Positions 18,754-26,725 of a DNA stretch of 64,000 bases are shown here, one piece after another; the first letter of the stretch is position 1, and each line of letters opens with the position of its first letter. The DNA lies in the NCBI GenBank assembly GCA_947493005.1, contig CANLOY010000006.1:273084-337083 (forward strand), given 5' to 3'. Under the pieces are notes generated by a model that worked only from the letters and a program-made list of their open reading frames with translations, was not told the origin of the DNA and did not search any database. This stretch comes from an uncultured Roseivirga sp. GTDB lineage: Bacteria > Bacteroidota > Bacteroidia > Cytophagales > Cyclobacteriaceae. A program made the position numbers and the translations under genes.

Positions 18754-19095
18754 TTACCCTGACACTACCTTCTTAACTCGGCTTGTCTCGTCAAACTTGG
18801 TCAGTGTTAAGCGAACTATGCTGTCTTTTATAGCATTTAAACTATGTGGAACACTCCCCTCCAAAGCAATCAAATCTCCTCTGCTTAAGAGCAACTTATC
18901 TTCAGGGAGGCCAAAGTCGATTTGCCCCTCTACTATTTCAACAACTATAGGGTAAGCTGTTTTATGCTCTTTCATTTCCTGACCAGATTTCAAAGTTATT
19001 CTGATTTCCTTTGTGAAGTCCGTTTCGAAGAGCACTGTCACAGCAGGGCCCTTCTCTTTAAATTCTACTTGCTCAAGTATCGATGCTGTTTTCAT
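18754..19095 (-). CDS. Cupin-domain protein
   Basis: 113 residues forming a single small beta-barrel of the cupin fold, with GQEMKEHKTAYPIVVEIVEGQIDFGL as motif 1 (split here: GQEMKEHKTAYP / VVEIVEGQIDFG) and LLSRGDLIALEGSVPHSL as motif 2. Only some usual metal-binding His/Glu are present (His in KEHK, His in VPHS). It is the last gene of the oxidase operon, 86 bases after the preceding gene. Small cupins of this type often accompany NO or oxygen-stress genes; a sensor or stabilising role is an inference. Confidence 0.8.
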   Translation of the reverse strand: MKTASILEQVEFKEKGPAVTVLFETDFTKEIRITLKSGQEMKEHKTAYPIVVEIVEGQIDFGLPEDKLLLSRGDLIALEGSVPHSLNAIKDSIVRLTLTKFDETSRVKKVVSG

Positions 19096-19181
19096 TGATT
19101 AGTCGTTTGATCTTATGGAACGCGTTCTGAAAGATCTGAACCAATTGTTCTTTCGACCCAGACCCTCCAGGAGGTTTTAAC

Positions 19182-19412
19182 TTATTTCTTCCAGTAGTTA
19201 TTGGCTGCCGCAATAGTCTGGAAGTTAATGGCAATCACCTGAGAAGCAGCTGTAAGCCCATCTGCACTATTAGCATATTCGGGTCTAAGTTTTTTTAGCA
19301 CTTCTACATCAGGCTGAGTTGATTTCACTCCTTTCCTGGATAATGTAATTGCCAATTCATATCCCTCTTGAGGAGTTTCAGTTTGTAGGGTCGGTAACCA
19401 TGTTTCACTCAT
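19182..19412 (-). CDS. Hypothetical 76-residue protein in the oxidase operon
   Basis: A small soluble protein with no signal peptide, membrane helix or recognised motif. It has a helical C-terminal half (SADGLTAASQVIAINFQTIA) and the conserved-looking segment SRKGVKSTQPDVEVLKKLRPEY. It is encoded in the same direction 30 bases after the Ig-like membrane protein and 86 bases before the cupin. Its position suggests an accessory role in the oxidase cluster. Function unknown. Confidence 0.65.
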   Translation of the reverse strand: MSETWLPTLQTETPQEGYELAITLSRKGVKSTQPDVEVLKKLRPEYANSADGLTAASQVIAINFQTIAAANNYWKK

Positions 19413-19442
19413 GTTCTTATGTTTAATTTTGGTATAATAAAT

Positions 19443-19835
19443 TCAATTCCAGTTTGAAATCAGGTAGAATGCTCCCCATGAAACAAAACAGATAATAATA
19501 ACCCATAGCCATGCGGGGACTGCCTTCGGTGTTTCGGAGCCTGAGACAATGAAGTTTTCCTTAGACTCACTACCATAAGCATTAATGCTCAAATCTACCT
19601 GCTCACTAATTACATCATTGCTTTTTAGCCCTATCAATTCAATCTCTGGACCGTTTCTTACCACAAACTCTACTTTTTTAATTCCTTCCACCCCATCTGA
19701 AGAAGTAGCCACCATTGTTAAAGTATGAGCTCCATCGGGCAACTGGGTTGTATCCAGTTGAAAGTTTGCCGGGGGCCTTACCTCTTTTATAGGTTCCTTT
19801 CCTTTATCCAGGAATATTTTAACTGTCTTTTTCAT
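19443..19835 (-). CDS. Ig-like-domain protein with C-terminal membrane anchor
   Basis: 130 residues. Residues about 1-100 look like a bacterial Ig-like beta sandwich (TTQLPDGAHTLTMVATSSDG is a typical G-T-L-T-A core), followed by a proline hinge and one strongly hydrophobic C-terminal helix (AVPAWLWVIIICFVSWGAFYL). No N-terminal signal is seen, so topology is uncertain: it may be tail-anchored. Its start overlaps the end of the preceding small membrane protein by 17 bases, so translation is coupled. In the oxidase operon it may act as a small accessory or assembly subunit (inference). Confidence 0.7.
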   Translation of the reverse strand: MKKTVKIFLDKGKEPIKEVRPPANFQLDTTQLPDGAHTLTMVATSSDGVEGIKKVEFVVRNGPEIELIGLKSNDVISEQVDLSINAYGSESKENFIVSGSETPKAVPAWLWVIIICFVSWGAFYLISNWN

Positions 19836-20133
19836 GTATCGGCTCTTCTAAAATTTGATGCTTTATATGGTCTGCTCCTTCATTTGGTTTCACCAGATAC
19901 TTTATGCTATAAAAAAGAGTAGCGATTACAATAATCACTGACACCAATACAATGGCATAATCTATTTGGCTGCGTTGAATTCCCTTAAAACTGGACTGAA
20001 TAAAAGTTCCACAGCTTGCAATAGCATCCAGAAGTCCATCGTATGAATTGGCCCTGTTATTATTGAAGTATGCAGAAGTAAAGTAGACTACAACAATCCC
20101 CAGACCTAAGCCTATAATCTTTCCTTTTTTCAT
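19819..20133 (-). CDS. Small two-helix membrane protein of the oxidase operon
   Basis: 104 residues with two hydrophobic segments (about 6-23, IIGLGLGIVVVYFTSAYF; about 59-81, YAIVLVSVIIVIATLFYS) and a charged, hydrophilic C-terminus. The region between has one Cys (ASCGTF). It starts six bases after the CcoO-like gene ends and overlaps the next gene by 17 bases. By position and size it could serve as a CcoQ/CcoH-like accessory subunit, but no sequence match to either was recognised. Confidence 0.7.
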   Translation of the reverse strand: MKKGKIIGLGLGIVVVYFTSAYFNNNRANSYDGLLDAIASCGTFIQSSFKGIQRSQIDYAIVLVSVIIVIATLFYSIKYLVKPNEGADHIKHQILEEPIHEKDS

Positions 20134-20139
20134 TATTCT

Positions 20140-21195
20140 TTATTTCATCCAGTTTGCTGGAATTCCTCTTTCTCTGATTCTTCTGACAAAATCCGCAGTT
20201 ACTTTCTCGGCTTTATTAGTCCAGCTACTCCTTTCGTAACTTACTATAGCAGCTATTTCCTGATCGGTCAGTTTGGTACCAAAAGGCAACATAGTTCCAT
20301 ATTGATTATCCCTATCAAAACCGAAGAGGACGATGGTGATCAATTCTGTGGGGTCTTCATTATTGACTATTGAACTACCTTTTAAAGAAGGAAACGCATT
20401 CGGTATTCCTTCTCCATTTTGCTGGTGACACACTTGACAATTAGCGGTATACAACTTCTTACCATCAAGCTTCAATAATTCCTTAGAACTTGACTCGCCC
20501 GCTATCTGATCTTCACTTTGACCTTCTTCCCCTACCTGCCAATCATAGGCTTCAAATTCAACATTCATATAATCAGGCAGTTTATGTTGTTTTAAGGATT
20601 TCAAATAAGCCACCAGATCTTTGGCCTTTTCTGAGGTAACCACATGTTTTCCGTTATCAGGAGCAAATCCATCGGGTAAAAACACTTCTTCCTGCCCAAC
20701 CAATACCTTATCAACCTCATCGAACAACCAGGGATAGGCTGGCATTACAGAAGCTTCCACTACGCTCCGTGGGTTATACAGATGCAAATAGTGCCAGGTA
20801 TCTCCAGGTTGCCTTACTCCAATATTTGTCAAATCGGGCCCGGTTCTTTCAGAGCCAAGTACCGAACCTGTATTTACAAAAACACCGGGTCTTACATTGT
20901 TTGCATAATCAGCTGGTACAGAAGGTCTATCTCCCCATTGCTTATCAATAATGTTACTCCTCACCTGTTGAGTATGGCATCCCTGGCACCCTTCTGATAT
21001 ATAAAGTGCCTTTCCCCTTAGTTCGGTATCTGTCAAAGAAGGTGCTCCGGGCAAAGGAGGATTGTTCTCCTGCAAACGATAAGCTGGAAGAACTGCAATC
21101 ATTAAACTAAGCGTTAGAAACCCAATGGTAATAGCCGCTAATAGTACTTTGTGATTTGTATGAAAATTGAAATTCATAACTACAGATTTAAGCAT
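20140..21195 (-). CDS. ccoO: CcoO-like cytochrome c subunit fused to a second cytochrome c domain
   Basis: 351 residues. One N-terminal membrane anchor (about 15-35) is followed by a CcoO-type monoheme domain: heme motif CQGCH followed by TQQVRSN, RTGPDL, and the axial Met region EASVMPAYPWLF. After a linker (about 205-240) comes a second class I cytochrome c domain with CQVCH and a likely Met ligand in GTMLPFG. Standard CcoO has one heme; CcoP supplies two more. Here one extra domain is fused and no separate CcoP is seen, so electron entry may run entirely through this protein. It overlaps the subunit I gene by 8 bases. An internal ATG six codons later (21177) is an alternative start. Confidence 0.88.
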   Translation of the reverse strand: MLKSVVMNFNFHTNHKVLLAAITIGFLTLSLMIAVLPAYRLQENNPPLPGAPSLTDTELRGKALYISEGCQGCHTQQVRSNIIDKQWGDRPSVPADYANNVRPGVFVNTGSVLGSERTGPDLTNIGVRQPGDTWHYLHLYNPRSVVEASVMPAYPWLFDEVDKVLVGQEEVFLPDGFAPDNGKHVVTSEKAKDLVAYLKSLKQHKLPDYMNVEFEAYDWQVGEEGQSEDQIAGESSSKELLKLDGKKLYTANCQVCHQQNGEGIPNAFPSLKGSSIVNNEDPTELITIVLFGFDRDNQYGTMLPFGTKLTDQEIAAIVSYERSSWTNKAEKVTADFVRRIRERGIPANWMK

Positions 21196-22942
21196 GTTCG
21201 ATAGATACTTTATTAGCCACTCGCCATAAGATGCCGACTTCCTTTTTCCCTCTCACCATCTTAATAAAATTGATTCCAAAAATCAGATGAGATAGAAACA
21301 TCATAGTTCCACCAATTGCTCTCCATAACCAGTAAGATGCCATTAGCTTAACTGACTCGATAAAAGGTGCATTGGCTAACCAGCTCATGCCTTTGAGTGT
21401 TCCTCCTATCATCATGGACCACATATAAAACATCAGCCCCACAAAAGCCATCCAAAAATGTGCACCTACCATTAATTCAGATGGACTGTTTCCCGTTAAC
21501 CTTGGAAGCAAATAGTAAATCCCTCCCCATACAAAGAAGGTGATGATCCCATACATGGTCATGTGAGAGTGGGCAACATTGAAATCGTTAAAATGCCAGA
21601 CCAGATTGCTGTAACGAAAGGCCTGCATGGTTCCTTGTCCGGATCCTACAAAGTAAAAGACAACACCAACCAGCAGAAAAGGTAAAACGTAGCTTGTTTT
21701 AAGAGCCGTCCATGCACCTTTAAAGGTCATGATGAAGTTTGTAGTTCCGGCAATTACTGGAATCAACATTCCGGCACTAAAGACTATTGCAATGGTTTGT
21801 AAAGACCATGGTAACGGGCTAAACACAAAGTGGTGTGTACCTATTAAGGTATAGAACAGCATCTGTGTCCAGAAAGCCAACACTCCTAACGAATAAGAAT
21901 AAATAGGTTTATTAAGTGACTGTGGTAAAAAGTAGTAGACAAGCCCCAAAGTGAAAGTCATAAACCACATTCCTACTCCCTGATGCATATAATACCCCTG
22001 AATAACCGTCTCGCCCAGACCGTTTTGATAAAATGGAAGATATCCGATTACAACTAGTATCAATGTCCAAGTGCAGGCCCCCAATATATACCAGTTGCTC
22101 ACATAAATCTCTTTGGTACTTCTGCTTGCTACAGTTTTAACCAGATTGTACAAAGCCAAAATCAACCCTAAGGCAAACAACCCTGCTACCGGCCAGGTAT
22201 ACTCTCTATATTCGCCTCCACCATTGTTAATACCATTCATCAAGCTTAAACTCCCTATCACCACAGACAGGTTAATTAAACCCAATGTAATCCAAGCCAG
22301 TTTTTGACTGAAGAGCTTAGTATTGCAGGTTCTGACCACCACAAAGAGCCCTAAACCTAGCATCGCTAAAGAGGCCCAGCCCCAAAACACAGCATTAGTG
22401 TGGACTGGCCTTAAACGACCGAAAGACAACCAGGAAACATGATCTATATCTGGCCAGACAAATTTCAAACCTAGGTATTGCCCTATCAGCGTACCGAAAA
22501 TGAGCCACAAAACAGAAGAACCCAGGTAAGCAACCAGAATTTTTTTCAGCCCAGGTTCTAAGCTTATTTTCTGTATTGCTTTTTTCTTTTTGCTGAACAT
22601 TGGAGAATGGTGAGTTTCATGTTCAACATCCGTAATAATCCTTCTTTCATCAGAGGAGTCAAATTTGTTTTTTTCTGCTATATAAACTGTTTTGCCTTCA
22701 CCCAGTAAAGCTTTTACCTCCTCAGAATTCAAGTCTCGGAGAACCGAAGTCAAATGCTTTCGGTTTTTCAGTTGAGTTTGTCTTTTCATCGCTCCTAAAT
22801 ACTGTTGAGCTTTGATTACCAACAGTATGATGAATACCAGTAACACTAACACCATAAGCATAATTGTTCCCAGTATTCCCGGTTCGGCTATACTACCTGT
22901 GGTAAAAGAAAAATGCCCAAATACATTCATTCCATTAATCAT
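21188..22942 (-). CDS. ccoN: cbb3-type (C-family) heme-copper oxidase subunit I with N-terminal extension
   Basis: 584 residues. An extra N-terminal helix (about 20-45) and a charged cytoplasmic stretch (about 46-135) precede the usual 12-helix core. Visible ligands: His in RPVHTNAVFWGW (low-spin heme), the CuB His in YYMHQGVGMWF, the HH pair in GTHHFVFSPLPW, and two His in FNVAHSHMTMYG (heme b3 and b). The active-site Tyr of C-family oxidases is kept in LVYYFLP, and the Glu that cNOR has four residues after the first CuB His is absent (Gly), so oxygen reduction is favoured over NO reduction. The NO-linked neighbours keep the alternative open. Confidence 0.88.
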   Translation of the reverse strand: MINGMNVFGHFSFTTGSIAEPGILGTIMLMVLVLLVFIILLVIKAQQYLGAMKRQTQLKNRKHLTSVLRDLNSEEVKALLGEGKTVYIAEKNKFDSSDERRIITDVEHETHHSPMFSKKKKAIQKISLEPGLKKILVAYLGSSVLWLIFGTLIGQYLGLKFVWPDIDHVSWLSFGRLRPVHTNAVFWGWASLAMLGLGLFVVVRTCNTKLFSQKLAWITLGLINLSVVIGSLSLMNGINNGGGEYREYTWPVAGLFALGLILALYNLVKTVASRSTKEIYVSNWYILGACTWTLILVVIGYLPFYQNGLGETVIQGYYMHQGVGMWFMTFTLGLVYYFLPQSLNKPIYSYSLGVLAFWTQMLFYTLIGTHHFVFSPLPWSLQTIAIVFSAGMLIPVIAGTTNFIMTFKGAWTALKTSYVLPFLLVGVVFYFVGSGQGTMQAFRYSNLVWHFNDFNVAHSHMTMYGIITFFVWGGIYYLLPRLTGNSPSELMVGAHFWMAFVGLMFYMWSMMIGGTLKGMSWLANAPFIESVKLMASYWLWRAIGGTMMFLSHLIFGINFIKMVRGKKEVGILWRVANKVSIEHA

Positions 22943-23426
22943 TATTCTGATTGCTTAATTCAACTACTGACTTATTGTTTTGTGTGATAAAGTATCTTAT
23001 GGATACAGTGAGTAAAATCGCTTTTACTACTTCAATACCTACATAAAAGAAGTGCACATTACTACCTTTCACAGTAGTTCCTGCAATGATTTGTTCGGCT
23101 CTGTTGTCCAAAATCGGAAGCAGATAAAATGTTTGTATTAAAAGAATTACCGTAAGGCAAATACAAAAACTCCAGCCCACTTTAGTACTTTTCCCTACCA
23201 TTAAAAGGCTACTCAGCAGAGCAAGAAAGACCCATTCGATTTTATTAAGTGTACCAAAAACTAGTCTGCCAATATCCAGACCAATAGCTAATGATACAGA
23301 AGGTGCCTGAAATTTGAGCGGAGCTTCCATAAAACTGATAGCCAGTACAAACCCAAGCCATAATATCAGGGCTACAAATCGAAGAGCGTATATGTTACGA
23401 CTTTTTGAGGCCATGTTCACGGGCAT
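22935..23426 (-). CDS. Four-helix membrane protein of the oxidase operon
   Basis: 163 residues with four hydrophobic helices (about 13-30, 60-78, 83-103, 126-147). The pattern resembles the DUF4149/TMEM205-like family (ALRFVALILWLGFVLAISF) but that match is only by eye. It overlaps the hemoglobin gene at its 5' end and the subunit I gene by 8 bases at its 3' end. A second in-frame ATG at 23414 would shorten it by four residues. It is probably an integral accessory factor of the oxidase; specific function unknown. Confidence 0.75.
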   Translation of the reverse strand: MPVNMASKSRNIYALRFVALILWLGFVLAISFMEAPLKFQAPSVSLAIGLDIGRLVFGTLNKIEWVFLALLSSLLMVGKSTKVGWSFCICLTVILLIQTFYLLPILDNRAEQIIAGTTVKGSNVHFFYVGIEVVKAILLTVSIRYFITQNNKSVVELSNQNND

Positions 23427-23799
23427 TAAAAATTCTCAGAAACATAACATGAGCCATTGCACGAGCGCGCTTCTTGGCTATTTCGCAGTTCTCACCAATG
23501 AATAGTTCATCAAGTGTTTCAAACCATAACTGAAGCCAATTCCCAAAGTGCGCCTGTTCAACGGTATAGTTCACATGGCGATCTACATCCAAGTGCGCCC
23601 TCAATGGATTTCCTTTATAGGCTTTAACAAAAAAGAGATTGGTCTCCCAGAAATCGGTTAGTTTCTCAAGGTGTTCTGGCCAGTTATGAATGATCCCATT
23701 GAAGATTAGCCCTAGTACTTCATGTTTCCTTACTTTACCATAGAAAGTATTGACTAAAAGCGACACATCTTCCCTCGATTCGATCTCTTTCCGTTTCAT
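23395..23799 (-). CDS. Group III truncated hemoglobin
   Basis: 134 residues in the short 2-over-2 globin fold. Seen: Tyr20 at the B10 position (VNTFYGKVR), the WETNLFF segment, and the proximal His84 in AHFGNWLQLWFETLDELF, a typical group III arrangement. Group III globins bind O2 and NO and are usually tied to microaerobic growth or NO stress. It is the first gene of the oxidase operon, and its 3' end overlaps the next gene by 20-32 bases. A Crp/Fnr-type palindrome sits about 35-50 bases upstream of its ATG. Confidence 0.92.
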   Translation of the reverse strand: MKRKEIESREDVSLLVNTFYGKVRKHEVLGLIFNGIIHNWPEHLEKLTDFWETNLFFVKAYKGNPLRAHLDVDRHVNYTVEQAHFGNWLQLWFETLDELFIGENCEIAKKRARAMAHVMFLRIFNAREHGLKKS

Positions 23800-24139
23800 G
23801 ATACAAGTCTAGTATCCGCACAATTGTAGTGTTTATGACATGGATCATATTGAAGAAATTTATTTGAAGAACTTATTAACGCTCAAGTTACCAAGCCATT
23901 CCGCCACTTCTCTGGAAGAGAGTTAGATAAGAAGAAACATATCCCCTTAAATACAGGTGCTAATTACGTATAATTTTCAAAACTGAACTGGCCACAATAA
24001 ATGATGGTATTTACCAACATTATAAATACATAGCAATTTAGCATTGGTATTTACCAACACTCATTTCAAAGTAATCAAACACTTTACTTATATTTACGTT
24101 AGTTAATACTAACATTATAAATTGTTTTAAGCATTAAAG
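23800..24139. other. Divergent intergenic region between the oxidase operon and hipBA
   Basis: 340 bases with two divergent control regions. The left end holds the Crp/Fnr-like palindrome. The right end (24005-24139) is AT-rich and carries three hipBA operator-like repeats, with a fourth over the hipB start. No gene was recognised in between. Confidence 0.6.
23834..23849. promoter_or_regulatory. Candidate Crp/Fnr-type operator (TATGA-N6-TCATA)
   Basis: A perfect 5-bp inverted repeat with a 6-base spacer, centred about 42 bases upstream of the truncated hemoglobin start codon, the first gene of the oxidase operon. The form is that of Crp/Fnr-family sites. A Crp/Fnr gene lies about 3 kb away. 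Binding is an inference. Confidence 0.45.
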
Positions 24140-24154
24140 ATGGTAAATACTAAC
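24005..24154. promoter_or_regulatory. Four operator-like repeats upstream of and over the hipB start
   Basis: TGGTATTTACCAAC occurs at 24005-24018, and as the perfect palindrome TTGGT-ATTT-ACCAA at 24044-24057. A related palindrome GTTAGT-TAAT-ACTAAC is at 24098-24113, and a half-degenerate copy TGGTAAATACTAAC covers 24141-24154, overlapping the hipB ATG. Sites 1 and 3 are each followed by ATTATAAAT. HipB proteins autorepress through repeated palindromes of this kind, so these are probably its operators. Centre spacings are about 40, 55 and 42 bp. Confidence 0.7.
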
Positions 24155-24484
24155 ACAGAATGGTTCTCGTTAAGTGATAAAGCCGTAATTACTCTAATTG
24201 GTGAATACATAAAACACCAACGCTTAAGTCAAAATAAAACGCAAACGAAAATTGCCGAAATGGCAGGAATCAATCGCTGGACTATGAGCAAGATTGAAAA
24301 TGGTGAGCCTATATCCTTAATGTCACTTATACAAATTCTAAGAGCTCTTAACCTACTCGACATACTTGATATTTTCAAAGTTCAAACCACAGTGAGCCCT
24401 TTAGAACTTGCCAAGCTAGACAAACAAAAAAGATTGAGAGCCAGCAAGAATAACCATGAACAAGCAAATAAAAGCGAATGGTAG
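24140..24484 (+). CDS. hipB: HipB-like antitoxin, XRE-family DNA-binding protein
   Basis: 114 residues with a helix-turn-helix of the XRE/Cro type (TKIAEMAGINRWTMSKIENG, about 44-63) followed by ISLMSLIQILRALNLLDIL, which matches the HipB dimer region. The tail is charged and probably flexible. It overlaps the toxin gene by seven bases, the classical antitoxin-first layout. Four palindromic repeats lie at and before its start, consistent with autorepression. It would neutralise the downstream HipA kinase. Confidence 0.9.
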   Translation: MVNTNTEWFSLSDKAVITLIGEYIKHQRLSQNKTQTKIAEMAGINRWTMSKIENGEPISLMSLIQILRALNLLDILDIFKVQTTVSPLELAKLDKQKRLRASKNNHEQANKSEW

Positions 24485-25788
24485 AGGTAAAAACTGCATT
24501 TGTCAAAATCTGGGGTGAAATTGTTGGAGCAGTGGCCTGGGATGAAAATCAAAGACTTGCCAGCTTCGAATATGAGCCTAATTTTCTCTCCAAAGGCATA
24601 GATTTAGCCCCAATCAAAATGCCTATCCAATCCAGGCAACACATATTTTCTTTTCCTGAATTGAGAGCTTCAAGAAACAGTGAATACGATACATTCAAAG
24701 GACTACCAGGCTTACTAGCCGATGTACTACCTGATAAATATGGAAACCAATTAATTAATATCTGGCTCGCACAAAATGGGCGTCCGGAAAACAGCATGAA
24801 CCCAATAGAACAACTGTGTTTTATTGGCACCAGAGGAATGGGTGCATTAGAATTTGAGCCTACTCAACTCAAACCAGCAAGAAACACCTTTCAAGTCGAG
24901 GTCAGTAGTTTAGTTGATATTGCCCAACGCATGCTAAACAGGAGAGAAAAGTTTGAAGCCAACATGAATAAGGATGAACAGCAGGCAATTATGGAAATTT
25001 TAAAAATCGGGACATCTGCTGGTGGCGCAAGGCCAAAGGCAATTATAGCCTACAACAAAAAGACAGGACAGGTTCGTTCGGGGCAAACTAATTCTCCCAA
25101 AGGTTTTGAACATTGGTTGATAAAACTGGATGGTGTAAGTGATACGCAATTTGGAGAGAGTAAAGGATACGGAAGAGTAGAAATGGCATACTACAACATG
25201 GCAAAAGATTGCGGTATTCAAATGATGGAGTCTGAATTGTTGGAAGAGAATAACAGAGCACATTTTATGACAAAGCGGTTTGATAGAGAGGGAAGCTCTA
25301 CTAAGCATCATATTCAAACGTTCTGCGCCATGCAGCACTATGATTTCAATGAAGTCAGAAGCTACAGCTACGAACAGTTATTCCAGACCATGAGAGTGCT
25401 TCGACTACCCTATCCAGATGCAGAACAAATGTATCGCAGAATGGTCTTTAATGTCATCGCAAGAAACTGCGATGATCACACAAAGAATTTCGCTTTCCGT
25501 CTAAAAAAAGGAGAGAACTGGGAATTAGCACCTGCCTACGACATTTGTCATGCCTATAGACCTGAAAGTATTTGGGTGAGTCAGCATGCGTTAAGCATCA
25601 ATGGAAAGAGAATTGGTATAGAAAAGCAAGATTTAATGGGTTTTGCCAAATCCATGAACATAAAGAAGGCAAAACATATCATTTCAGAAATAAACGAAAG
25701 AGTACAATACTGGAATCATTATGCCAATGAATTAGGGGTGAATACTAAGCTTAGAGATTCAATAAAAGAGACTTTGCTAAACCTTTAA
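24478..25788 (+). CDS. hipA: HipA-like serine/threonine kinase toxin
   Basis: 436 residues. The N-terminal HipA_N (couple_hipA) subdomain covers about 5-110. The kinase part has a Gly-rich loop (GTSAGGARPKAI), an ATP-binding Lys region (HWLIKLDGVSD), the catalytic block RNCDDHTKNF (Asp332) and the metal-binding Asp in LAPAYDIC. All are intact. HipA toxins phosphorylate translation factors, in E. coli glutamyl-tRNA synthetase, and cause dormancy. The target here is unknown. The gene ends just before a REP-like sequence and a Crp gene fragment. Confidence 0.92.
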   Translation: MVEVKTAFVKIWGEIVGAVAWDENQRLASFEYEPNFLSKGIDLAPIKMPIQSRQHIFSFPELRASRNSEYDTFKGLPGLLADVLPDKYGNQLINIWLAQNGRPENSMNPIEQLCFIGTRGMGALEFEPTQLKPARNTFQVEVSSLVDIAQRMLNRREKFEANMNKDEQQAIMEILKIGTSAGGARPKAIIAYNKKTGQVRSGQTNSPKGFEHWLIKLDGVSDTQFGESKGYGRVEMAYYNMAKDCGIQMMESELLEENNRAHFMTKRFDREGSSTKHHIQTFCAMQHYDFNEVRSYSYEQLFQTMRVLRLPYPDAEQMYRRMVFNVIARNCDDHTKNFAFRLKKGENWELAPAYDICHAYRPESIWVSQHALSINGKRIGIEKQDLMGFAKSMNIKKAKHIISEINERVQYWNHYANELGVNTKLRDSIKETLLNL

Positions 25789-25805
25789 GACTGGGCGTTG
25801 AGCCA

Positions 25806-25840
25806 GGAGACTGCTTCGCTACGCTCACAGTGACAATGAG
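25806..25840. repeat. REP-like element (GGAGACTGCTTCGCT type), copy 1
   Basis: The stretch begins GGAGACTGCTTCGCT and continues through ACGCTCACAGTGAC. ACTG at 25810-25813 pairs with CAGT at 25828-25831. A close relative is at 30975-31006. It lies 17 bases after the hipA stop. Interspersed copies of this type recur in Bacteroidota genomes (recalled, not searched). Confidence 0.65.
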
Positions 25841-25841
25841 G

Positions 25842-25931
25842 TTATCTAAAAACCTTACGTCCTATGATTTTAACATCACCACCTTCTTCCATTTGTTTGA
25901 TGGTTCTGATTACTGTCTCTACATAAATACT
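25842..25931 (-). pseudogene. 3' remnant of a Crp/Fnr-family regulator gene
   Basis: The reverse strand reads SIYVETVIRTIKQMEEGGD, then VKIIGRKVFR and TAA. This aligns without gaps to the C-terminus of the intact Crp/Fnr protein encoded at 26726-27316 (RVETVIRTVKQLEEDGD, VKIIDRKVFR), about 22 of the last 26 residues the same by eye. An in-frame stop lies directly upstream and the rest of the gene is missing. The fragment and the intact gene lie in the same orientation on either side of the secreted-protein gene. Confidence 0.85.
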
Positions 25932-25972
25932 TTACTAAGGGGGCCTCAATATTCAATTGTCTTTTAATTGGA

Positions 25973-26722
25973 ATGAAAATTATTTCAACATTGGCATTAA
26001 TAAGTTGGTCTGTTTTGGCTTTTGCCCAAAAACCTCACTCTGGGACATATGTCACGCACAAAAAAGATATTGGTTTTACATCAGAGGTATTCCAATTCCA
26101 TAAAGACAGCACTTTCAGTTATATCTTTTTTAATTGTACCGGAACTGAATTTGGAAAGGGCACCTATGATATTGTAAATGGAAATTCTTTACGCTTACAA
26201 TTCACAAGCTGTTTAGATTGTAATGACCGTCATCAGGTAGAACACATTGTAAATTCTAATGATAGTCTCGAAATTGATTTAATAGTTAAGGAATGGGTAG
26301 ATAGTTTGGAATTCTCCAATGTCGTTACTTACATTACTAATACAAAGATTGGTACTGTTACAAAAGAAAATGGACAGGCAAAATTCACCACTGCCAAGTC
26401 TGACAAAAATCGAACACTAAGAATTAAAACTCTTGGTTTTGACATGGTCGATTTAGAGATTCCTCCTAATACCACAAGTCTAAAAGGGACTGTATACTTA
26501 AGTAATCACAAGATTTATAACAGTACGGATATTAAAACATATAAAATCCTAAAATGGACGAAGTCAAAGCTGAAATTAGAAAAACCTATTGACTGGAGAA
26601 TAGTCTATAACAAAGCTAAATCCGATAATGTTGACAGGTTAATTGAAAGTAAAATGAACAGTACAATGTGGAAATTGTATGTTGAAAAAATCGGGCTTCG
26701 CATTAATGACAATAAGGAGTAA
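25973..26722 (+). CDS. Secreted protein of unknown function
   Basis: 249 residues with a signal peptide (MKIISTLALISWSVLAFAQ). The first half contains a lipocalin-like beta pattern (SGTYVT, STFSYIFFNCTGTEFGKGTYDIVNGNSL: here quoted in parts) and a Cys cluster (SCLDCND). The middle (GTVTKENGQAKF, TLRIKTLGFD) resembles a carboxypeptidase-regulatory-like beta domain. No enzyme motif was seen. It lies between a Crp remnant and an intact Crp/Fnr gene, converging on the latter with three bases between stops. Confidence 0.75.
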   Translation: MKIISTLALISWSVLAFAQKPHSGTYVTHKKDIGFTSEVFQFHKDSTFSYIFFNCTGTEFGKGTYDIVNGNSLRLQFTSCLDCNDRHQVEHIVNSNDSLEIDLIVKEWVDSLEFSNVVTYITNTKIGTVTKENGQAKFTTAKSDKNRTLRIKTLGFDMVDLEIPPNTTSLKGTVYLSNHKIYNSTDIKTYKILKWTKSKLKLEKPIDWRIVYNKAKSDNVDRLIESKMNSTMWKLYVEKIGLRINDNKE

Positions 26723-26725
26723 AGT

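Noticed and set aside
21188..22942. NO reductase (NorB) as the primary call for the oxidase subunit
   Set aside because: The first CuB histidine is followed by a Gly at the position of the cNOR Glu, and the C-family active-site Tyr is present. NO context is given only as an alternative.
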